In this document: piece by piece, positions 7,637 to 14,700 of the stretch
Position numbering within the stretch: position 1 is the first letter of the stretch
Layout: each line of letters opens with the position of its first letter
Virus record (IMG/VR): IMGVR_UViG_3300004457_000020
Span: 1-23,027 of that record
Length of the DNA stretch: 23,027 bases
Source: a virus
Direction: 5' to 3' (one strand)
Notes under the pieces: generated by a model
Told to the model about the DNA's origin: nothing
Database searches by the model: none
Seen by the model: only the letters and a program-made list of their open reading frames with translations
Program-made: the position numbers and the translations under genes

Positions 7637-8170
7637 TCAGCGTTGACCGAGAATCCACCAGCGGCCATCTTGAGTATGCGCTGTGCTTGTTGCACCGAGA
7701 TTACCATTACCGAAAACTACCCTGTTGTTAGTTTCATCAATACTCACTGATAAAGAACCATCAGTCAAGGTAATTGCCCCTCCGTATGGTCCTACTTTGA
7801 AAAGTACTGCATCATCGGCTACTGCTTCAAGTACACCTGCACCAATAGTCAAAGCAGTTGCACTTGCAATAGCCGTAATGACTCCAATAATAGTTCCTGT
7901 GGAACTGTAAATAGTCTCTCCGACATTGAAGTGAAGGCGCACATCTGCGGTATCAACGACCATTGCTGTGTCGCCAATTGCCATGTTGTCGCCATCATTC
8001 AATTGAATAAGTGTGGAGTGCAGACTTGTTACATGTCCACCAGCCGCAAAAACTGTTGAGAGTTGTCCATCAAATGATACATCAGTACCACCATCAGTAA
8101 AAGTTCCAGTCAACATGAGCATATCGCCCATTACATGTGTTCGTATATCAGTTGTATTTCCTGCCGCCAT
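7637..8170 (-). CDS. Beta-rich virion protein (decoration- or fibre-like)
   Basis: The protein has 177 residues, with ATG 8170 behind GAGATGATTTATC. It is almost entirely beta-like and rich in Gly, Thr, Ala and Asp. A module VGETIYSSTGTIIGVITAIA followed by SATALTIGAG resembles small barrel domains found in other phage head and tail proteins and in the connector and tail tube here. The end reads GRWWILGQR. It contains no cysteines or charged clusters. A capsid decoration or fibre-like role fits the composition and the position next to the capsid genes, but I cannot name a family. Confidence 0.55.
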   Translation of the reverse strand: MAAGNTTDIRTHVMGDMLMLTGTFTDGGTDVSFDGQLSTVFAAGGHVTSLHSTLIQLNDGDNMAIGDTAMVVDTADVRLHFNVGETIYSSTGTIIGVITAIASATALTIGAGVLEAVADDAVLFKVGPYGGAITLTDGSLSVSIDETNNRVVFGNGNLGATSTAHTQDGRWWILGQR

Positions 8171-8213
8171 GATAAATCATCTCTTGTTATTTCTTTGGAG
8201 TTTCTTACTTAAC

Positions 8214-8534
8214 TTAAAGGTTACTCAAATGTTCTTCTACAAGTTTGAGTGCGGCTGTCTTTGTAAGATAGCCACTACCAGTAGATACTTCGTTGTTATT
8301 CATCCAATCGAGTATGTCTTTACGACTCCAACCCGTGTCGGGCAAACCGTCATTATCTGCGTCTGTGGTTACTTCCTCTTCACCTTCAATCAAGAAGTGT
8401 GATGCAGGGAGTGTGTGTCGCCACTCATTGACCCATTCTTGAGTCACTTGATTGACTTTACCACGAGTCCACACACCAATACCATGTCGCATCGGGCGTT
8501 CAAAGAACGGTCCCAAAAAAGTTACCGTAGGCAA
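8214..8534 (-). CDS. Head-region protein with a C-terminal HeH/SAP-like helical domain
   Basis: The protein has 106 residues. The start is TTG 8534 (MPTVTFLGPFF...), chosen because TGAGGTGAATAACC precedes it, with the previous gene's stop inside that element. The N-terminal half is beta-like (VTFLGPFFERP, GIGVWTRGKVNQV), similar in pattern to the small FluMu-type proteins found after capsid genes. An acidic linker follows (EGEEEVTTDADNDGLPD). The last 37 residues (SRKDILDWMNNNEV ... TKTAALKLVEEHL) resemble an HeH/LEM/SAP helix-extended-helix module. The product may link capsid or connector to DNA or another protein; that role is inferred. Confidence 0.6.
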   Translation of the reverse strand: MPTVTFLGPFFERPMRHGIGVWTRGKVNQVTQEWVNEWRHTLPASHFLIEGEEEVTTDADNDGLPDTGWSRKDILDWMNNNEVSTGSGYLTKTAALKLVEEHLSNL

Positions 8535-8545
8535 GGTTATTCACC

Positions 8546-9055
8546 TCAACCAAGAACCATGAAGGTGCAAGTAACATTGTCAACTGCGCCTTCTGCGTGG
8601 AACTCCAAACAAGGGAGTACGCCATTATTTTTTGTAGGTACAGAACTACCGTTGTCTTTACCAGTGTTGGTAAAGATAACCGAGAGGGTCTTGTCTGCAA
8701 GAGGCATAGTAGTTCCAAGAATTGCTACAATCTTTGAAGCACCTGCTGTGATAATTATCGGTGATACTGCCGCATCTTCAAGGTTAAGTTCAACTGTGAC
8801 CATACGAAGACTTCCACCAGCATTGGTGGTGTTGGTGTTCTTTGCTTTGAATCCATCGAGTGCGCCGGGGTATGAACCTGCCGCCGCACCGCCGTCAAGC
8901 CATGCTGTTTCACTTACTGGTGTACCAGTTCTCATGTCTAAGTCAAGAAGGACACTAACTGCTGTAAATTTAGCGTCATCTGCTTTAAACTGTAGGCCGT
9001 TAAAAGCCTTGTCTGTTGCGAGCGTTGCATCTGTGGGGTATATTACTACTGTCAT
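8546..9055 (-). CDS. Probable capsid decoration or stabilisation protein
   Basis: The protein has 169 residues and begins at ATG 9055 behind GGAGATGA with an A-rich leader. It is beta-rich (TAVSVLLDLDMRTG, LRMVTVELNLEDAAV, KTLSVIFTNTGKDN, NVTCTFMVLG) with Gly/Ala/Thr linkers. It follows the major capsid gene directly, the usual place for decoration proteins that trimerise on the capsid surface. The strong start signal would suit a protein made in large amounts. No diagnostic motif is seen, so the call is by position and composition. Confidence 0.55.
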   Translation of the reverse strand: MTVVIYPTDATLATDKAFNGLQFKADDAKFTAVSVLLDLDMRTGTPVSETAWLDGGAAAGSYPGALDGFKAKNTNTTNAGGSLRMVTVELNLEDAAVSPIIITAGASKIVAILGTTMPLADKTLSVIFTNTGKDNGSSVPTKNNGVLPCLEFHAEGAVDNVTCTFMVLG

Positions 9056-9093
9056 AATTTTTCATCTCCATATATTTTTTTTCTCAATCACCA

Positions 9094-10194
9094 TCACTTT
9101 AGGTCACGGACTGAACCGTGTCCTCCGAAGAAAGTAGTCCATAGTTCTCCCATAGTTCGGTACATTCCTTCTTGTCCAAGACGGTTGATTGCGAATGGGT
9201 CGCCGGTTTCGATACCGGACTCAAAGTATTGCGTAGGAATAGCAGTAGAGAAGTAGAGGTAATCCGTGTCGAGGAAATACATACGGCTCAATGTGTCTGC
9301 TTGAACATCCTTAGATGGAATAATTGGCACACCGTTGTAGGTAGCGACGATAAATCCTGCTTCAATACCCGGAACACCCTTAACTCCATTGTAGGTAGGG
9401 GTGATACGCTTTTCTTCCATAAATCGTTGTTGCGATTGGAGAAGTTGTTGAAGGCGCATCAAAGTGTCATATCCAGTGAGGATGACCTTTGGATTTCCAC
9501 CACGAGTCCAGCACTTTTGGAACAAAGAGTCCAAGTGGTCGAGTGACAAAGTTCGGTCAGTACCGGAGTTAGAATCTTCTTCTGCAACGGACCAAGAGTT
9601 TGCACTTCGGTCAATTGAGTAGATGTCTTCTGCGGAACCAGCAACGAGGCCAGTAGCGATACGGTCAAGAGACTCAAAATCGTTTCCAGCAACAGTAGCC
9701 TTGTCAACAGTGAGCATTTTGTTAATATGTTCTGCGTGATGCTTACCCATTTCTTCTTTGAGGATTGAACGAATGTCGCCCAGTCCATCATCTTTGTCAG
9801 CAAGGAACATTGCGGTTTCGCTCATGTCGAATGTGTGAACAATCGTCTTTGGCTTTGCGGCAATGTGTTGGAAAGTAGGCTTGGTAGTGTCCGGTAGGGT
9901 TGCGTTTTCTGCAACACCGCCGCCAACAGCAAACGAAGGTCGCTCGGTGATGACTCGCCATCCACTGCGTTCCCACGGTCGCTTTGGTAGAATTGAAAAT
10001 GCGTTGAACTCTTGGTTCAATTGTGACCAAACTTTGCGACCATAAATCGCTTGGTATGTTCCTGCTGTTGTACTCATCATTGGGCTGTCAGCCTTGAGTA
10101 ATTCACTACCGGAGTAGGAATATCCCATTGCATTGCCAGCACCGTAAAAGTACCGTTCCATGTCAGTTACGCTTCGTATGTAATCTCTTGCCAT
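9094..10194 (-). CDS. Major capsid protein (HK97 fold)
   Basis: The protein has 366 residues, with ATG 10194 preceded by an A-rich leader and GGAGTGATATTAG. The order matches the HK97 family: an N-terminal arm, an E-loop/spine-helix-like region (KTIVHTFDMSETAMFL, IRSILKEEMGKHHAEHINKM), DKATVAGNDF, then the P/A-domain region (NPKVILTGYDTLMRLQQLLQ) and the late strand pattern FIVATYNGVPIIPSKD ... SRMYFLDTDYLYF. This is the shell subunit that assembles on the scaffold encoded just upstream and expands after proteolysis and DNA packaging. Position directly after the protease-scaffold gene agrees. No separate delta domain is evident at the N-terminus, which fits a scaffold made from another gene. 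Confidence 0.88.
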   Translation of the reverse strand: MARDYIRSVTDMERYFYGAGNAMGYSYSGSELLKADSPMMSTTAGTYQAIYGRKVWSQLNQEFNAFSILPKRPWERSGWRVITERPSFAVGGGVAENATLPDTTKPTFQHIAAKPKTIVHTFDMSETAMFLADKDDGLGDIRSILKEEMGKHHAEHINKMLTVDKATVAGNDFESLDRIATGLVAGSAEDIYSIDRSANSWSVAEEDSNSGTDRTLSLDHLDSLFQKCWTRGGNPKVILTGYDTLMRLQQLLQSQQRFMEEKRITPTYNGVKGVPGIEAGFIVATYNGVPIIPSKDVQADTLSRMYFLDTDYLYFSTAIPTQYFESGIETGDPFAINRLGQEGMYRTMGELWTTFFGGHGSVRDLK

Positions 10195-10226
10195 CTAATA
10201 TCACTCCATTATTTTTTTTATTTTTT

Positions 10227-11117
10227 TCAAGCCCCTCGTGTTACCGATGAGGCGAGATTATGAACTTCATCCCAAGACATGTTGCTCAAGTCTTGAGTGG
10301 ATGGTACTTCAACATTAGAGAAAGAAGCCGACTTTTGAATAGTCGTTGCCCCTGTAGCCATGTTGTCAATGCGCTCACTAAGTGAGTTAATTGACTTCAT
10401 AACTTCACTCAATGGTTGACGAGCATCAAATTGTGCTTTTTCAATTTGTTGTTTTGCGATAAGTTGTTCGTTAGCAAAACGACTTGAGAATTGTGATTCA
10501 AGGTCGCCACGGAATCCTTGTTCCATTGCGGCGGCTTTGTAAACTTCGTAAGCGGCTTCAACATCGGATGCTGAAACATTGTTTGGGTGAATGTAACCTT
10601 TGCTCATTGAAACAGGTCCAAGTGCGCCGGATGGTGTTTTGCCACCGGATGTAGTAACTGCGCTAATAGCACCAGTTGAAGGAGAACCGTTTTCTTGACC
10701 TCGGCCACGAACTTGTCCACCAAAGTAATCAGCACCATCAACGGCATCGGGATTATCGAAGCCGCCCATTTGTGATTTTTCTAAGTTATCAAAATGGTTT
10801 CGTGCTTCTCCGGTATTAACACCAGCGGATTTGAGGGTGTCTTCCATCCAGTTAAGGTATTCGGCTGTAATTACATCGCTGTATTCACTCTTTTCAAACG
10901 GGTTGTCTTTCTTTTCAGTCATCTTTTCATCATCCTTTTTATCATCGTCTTTATCTTTAGCGGCGAATGGGTTTTCCGATTCTTCTTTATCTTCGGAAGA
11001 ATCTTTCTTTTCATCAATAGCATCTTTGAGTGCGGGAGGTAGTTCTCCTTTTTCCATTGCGTCAAGTCGTGCTTCAAGTCTGTTCATTACATTGTTTAAA
11101 TCGTTATTTTCTGTCAT
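10227..11117 (-). CDS. Nested scaffold protein from internal start (lambda Nu3-like)
   Basis: Within the protease gene, an in-frame ATG at 11117 (residue 198 of the long product, MTENNDLNN) is preceded by AAGGAGGACACCACA, the best Shine-Dalgarno match in the region, at 8-base spacing. It starts exactly after the protease domain ends (INPEAQFRILKEDTT). The product of about 296 residues would be free scaffold: an N-terminal amphipathic helix, charged linker and C-terminal MSWDEVH helix. Lambda and other phages make scaffold from a nested in-frame start in the protease gene (known precedent). Expression here is inferred from the signal alone. Confidence 0.65.
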   Translation of the reverse strand: MTENNDLNNVMNRLEARLDAMEKGELPPALKDAIDEKKDSSEDKEESENPFAAKDKDDDKKDDEKMTEKKDNPFEKSEYSDVITAEYLNWMEDTLKSAGVNTGEARNHFDNLEKSQMGGFDNPDAVDGADYFGGQVRGRGQENGSPSTGAISAVTTSGGKTPSGALGPVSMSKGYIHPNNVSASDVEAAYEVYKAAAMEQGFRGDLESQFSSRFANEQLIAKQQIEKAQFDARQPLSEVMKSINSLSERIDNMATGATTIQKSASFSNVEVPSTQDLSNMSWDEVHNLASSVTRGA

Positions 11118-11708
11118 TGTGGTGTCCTCCTTAAGAATACGAAATTGCGCTTCGGGGTTAATCCCTTTTTCGCAAATCGTAATTTCGTGCAGTTCCATTT
11201 TACTTATTTCTTGGTAATCTCCGTGTGTTCCATCGGATTTACGCACTCTCTTGAATGCTTGTCCACCAATGGAAAATCCTTGCAGATTACCCTTACGGAT
11301 TTCTGCGGCTACTTCACGAGCCTTTTCAATGTCGTTACGAAGTGAAACAACGACAAACATACCAGCATCATCAACTTCGGATTTCCACATCCGACCATTT
11401 GAATCTACATAGGAATCAATAACTTCTCCTACTTGAATGTTAGAATGAGCGAGTTGAACATTGCGGAACTTCTCACTCTTCATGAATCCGCCAAAAGCAT
11501 CCTTTAGTGCTGAACGGGTAATAAGGTCGCCTTGTTTATCCACCAGTTCAACTGATGCATACCCAGCGATAACCATATCGGAACTGCCCTTAATGAGAGC
11601 AATGCCGGAGGTAGGTCGCTTTAGGGACAACATTACCCTTCGATTCTTCGTCATGGTATATAGACTGTATCTTTCACACTGAAAGAGTCGGAGTACCATC
11701 TTCATCAT
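10227..11708 (-). CDS. Prohead protease fused to scaffold
   Basis: The longest frame has 493 residues from ATG 11708. ATG 11654 (MTKNRRV), just after the upstream stop, is an equally possible start, and neither has a strong ribosome-binding site. Residues about 43-192 are an HK97-type prohead serine protease: VIAGYASVELVDKQGDLI, catalytic His88 in VQLAHSN, Ser146 in LQGFSIGGQA, and the family motif MELHEITICEKGINPEAQF. The remainder is scaffold-like: a charged coiled region (about 205-275), a Gly/Ser linker, a helical stretch (SASDVEAAYEVYKAAAMEQG) and a C-terminal motif NMSWDEVHNLA. The protease would cut scaffold and capsid N-termini during maturation. An internal start at residue 198 probably also yields scaffold alone. 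Confidence 0.88.
   Translation of the reverse strand: MMKMVLRLFQCERYSLYTMTKNRRVMLSLKRPTSGIALIKGSSDMVIAGYASVELVDKQGDLITRSALKDAFGGFMKSEKFRNVQLAHSNIQVGEVIDSYVDSNGRMWKSEVDDAGMFVVVSLRNDIEKAREVAAEIRKGNLQGFSIGGQAFKRVRKSDGTHGDYQEISKMELHEITICEKGINPEAQFRILKEDTTMTENNDLNNVMNRLEARLDAMEKGELPPALKDAIDEKKDSSEDKEESENPFAAKDKDDDKKDDEKMTEKKDNPFEKSEYSDVITAEYLNWMEDTLKSAGVNTGEARNHFDNLEKSQMGGFDNPDAVDGADYFGGQVRGRGQENGSPSTGAISAVTTSGGKTPSGALGPVSMSKGYIHPNNVSASDVEAAYEVYKAAAMEQGFRGDLESQFSSRFANEQLIAKQQIEKAQFDARQPLSEVMKSINSLSERIDNMATGATTIQKSASFSNVEVPSTQDLSNMSWDEVHNLASSVTRGA
11118..11130 (-). promoter_or_regulatory. Strong internal ribosome-binding site for the scaffold
   Basis: GGAGG (complement of 11126-11130) with the spacer ACACCACA leads to the in-frame ATG at 11117. 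It lies at the domain boundary between protease and scaffold, which is what a nested scaffold gene needs. Confidence 0.65.
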
Positions 11709-14700
11709 CTAAAACGATAGACTCGTCTGCATCTGTCTTCATTTCAATGTGTGTGATAGGTTTTTTCTCGTCATCCCCCGAATCTACATCCCTTTCTTGT
11801 TCTTCGGGTCTTTTTTTGCCATCGTAGTCGGGTAAATTGCTCTCTTCTGTCAATTTAGTAGGGCCACTTGGCGACTCAACTGGCGTTGCCATGTCTATTC
11901 CTAAGCCTCTTGGCCCTGTCCAAGTGAGTTTTTCTTTAGCCAGTAGGTCTAAAGCCCGACTAATTACCTCAAGTGCCTTCTTTGTTGAGGGTTTGAGAAG
12001 TCGGTTGTCATCTTTTTCTTCTAATATACCAGCCGATTCATCTTCTTGTTGTTCACGAGTAGGAATTTCTTCTTCATCCATTACATTTGATTTAACAAGG
12101 TGGCCTTCAAGCATCAATGGTGCTAATGGATGCCAATATGGATGCAAACTTTCTGCTAATGTAAGTGAATAATTCGATTTTGTTAAGTCACCTAATGCGG
12201 CAGAAGGGTTATGTAAGTACCAATGGTCTTCAATTCTTGATACTTGATATGAAACAGTATCAACATCTTTGAGTATTACTTGTAATACACCATCATTGTA
12301 TTCTAAATCATGTGGAATAAGAATTGGTGCAAATGATTTTGTCATTAAATCAAGAGATTCAGCACTGGCCGCACCTTCACCTTCACCTTCACTTTCAATT
12401 TCACGAACTTGAACATTGAATACATCACGGTCTTTTCTGCGTTTCTTTGTAACACCCGTTACAGTTGCTCTTATAATGTCACCAACTTTGAAAGTCCGTT
12501 GTTGATTATGGGCTGTTCCTACATCCATGTAAAATTGATTCTTGTAAGTAACAGCACGATTACCTAACGACTCTCCATCAATGATTGGTCCTGCACCTAA
12601 TTGATATGTGAATGGTCCTTTACCTCTACGGTCAAGAACTATAAAATTAAAGTCACGGCTTTTGCGTAGTAACAACCACTTAGGATGACGACGCTCTCCT
12701 TTCATGTAAGTTGACTTATTATCACGCAACAAAACAATTTTATGTTCTTCTTGTAATATCTTTACTGCGTCTTCAAGTCCTTCTTCATCAGTCATTTTTG
12801 TATCATGCGGTCCGGGTATAATGACATTTTCGTGACTGTCAAACTGCCCTCTTAGGATTTTCATACGCTCATGCATCAACATTTCTGCTACATTTGTATC
12901 ATCGTAAGTAATAATATCAATGATGTTTAAATCCTCTTCACCTACTATACCATCAATAACAAAATTATTATCATTCAGTTCAGCAAGACTTTCTTTGAAT
13001 GCTTTCTTTAATCCTACTTTACGACCATTTTCATCGTAAGTGGTAATTTCATCGTCGTTTTGTACGATAATAACCCGCTTACCATCATACCATTTACTCA
13101 CTACCCATGAACCACTAAACCCTCGTAAGTGTTCAAGGTCACTTAAATCAAAAATACGATGCATAGGTCTTACAGGAGGAACCCATTTAGCGTCTTCGGA
13201 TTTTGTCAGCATAACATCGGGATTTAAAAGAGAAGTAATGTAATCACTCATTTCACTTAAGTTAAGAGCAGTAGGGTTTTCTTCTCCTATCACATTAAAA
13301 GTTTCTTTATCATAATCTAAAAACGGTGGAGTTGGATTTGGATGAGGTGGCATTGACTCAAGTAGTTGTTTAGTTTCCGGTGTTCCGTGAATTTCTTCTA
13401 ATGCGCCTTGCCAAGTAGGATGATATAATTGAGGTTCAGTAAATGTACCAATCGTCGGTTGCCCTTGAGCATCAAACTCAAAACCAAACGATGACTGTTG
13501 AGGTACAGCAGAAGAATGCACCATATCAGCACCAGTGTGTGTAGGCATGATACCAAAAGAAGAAGGGTTCACTCCACCAATAGGAACCGGGTCTGTGTCA
13601 ATACCTACTTTTCTTACCGATTCTATTCTTGGTGTCATGTTATCATCATTAACTGCATCAACATCTAAAGATACAATACCATCGAGGCGATTTTTAGTTC
13701 TACGGGTGTAGCGTTTTTTATTACCACTACCAGCACCTTCTCGGTTATGCACATCGTTATCACTGGCTGAATAATACGATAAACCATTATTTTCCATATT
13801 AGAACCAAATTCTTTTGTATTAAAATGATTTATGGCGTGTCCAACAGTATTATGAATAGGGTGTGTTTTCCAATTTTTATGTCTTGATTGTGCGCTATCA
13901 ATAGCATGGTGTAAACCGTTTTCTTGATGGTCTTGAGCAAATTGCTCATCTGCATGCGTTCTATGAAGCATAAAGTCATCGTTAAACTTACCACTTGTCA
14001 TTAACTGTCCTACTGTAGAAACATTCAAAGGAACTTCTCTTGCATTTGACTCATCAATTATTCGCTGTACATGTTGTCTTAAGCGTGATTTTTGTTCGCT
14101 GGTTTTACCTTCTAAGCCCATACCTTCTAAGACTTCATCCGGTGTCATGTTACCGTTTAATTCAAAACTGTTATCGAGCATATGACTCATAACATTTCGA
14201 TGAAACCCTTTTTGTTGTGGTCTAACTTCTTTTGTACTATCTTGCATACGATACACAGACGATTTGATACCGTGAACATCATGGTCTGCATTAGCAATCC
14301 ATCGTTCAGCATCATGCATCAACCGGTCGTGATTTGCCATAAACTTTACAGGGTCGTTAATATCAAAGTGGCTTGGGTCATGTTCCATCACCATTGGATA
14401 AAGTTTTTTTGCGGCTTCAAGTACAGCCTTTCGACTGTTTTTTGCAATATTGTGTGTTACACCTGCATCTTTTTTCCACCAATTACTCGCTTTACCAAGT
14501 ACGGCTTCTGCTGAACGGTTTTGTATTTTGTTTAATTCAGCCTGTCCTTCATATAATTCTTGACGCATTGCTTCAATCTCTTCGGGTGTATCAGCGTATT
14601 GCATTTGTTCCGAAATTTCATTAAGTCTTTCATTCAATTGAGTTTCTTTTTCCATAGCGGGTAACATACTACCAAACTTCAAAGCGGTGTTGATAGTATT

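Noticed and set aside
8415-9137. 240-residue open frame on the plus strand, antisense to decoration-type genes
   Set aside because: It is antisense to two genes with good starts and tight spacing, has low-complexity Ser/Val/Pro content and no ribosome-binding site or family pattern. It is a shadow of GC-skewed codons.
10196-10226. Rho-independent terminator from the T run on the plus strand
   Set aside because: All genes are on the minus strand, where this is an A run; there is no preceding GC stem.
11674-13300. Active replicative ATP-dependent DNA ligase
   Set aside because: Motif order fits, but the nucleophile Lys is displaced and the motif III, IV and V residues are changed, and the domain is fused into a head-region protein.
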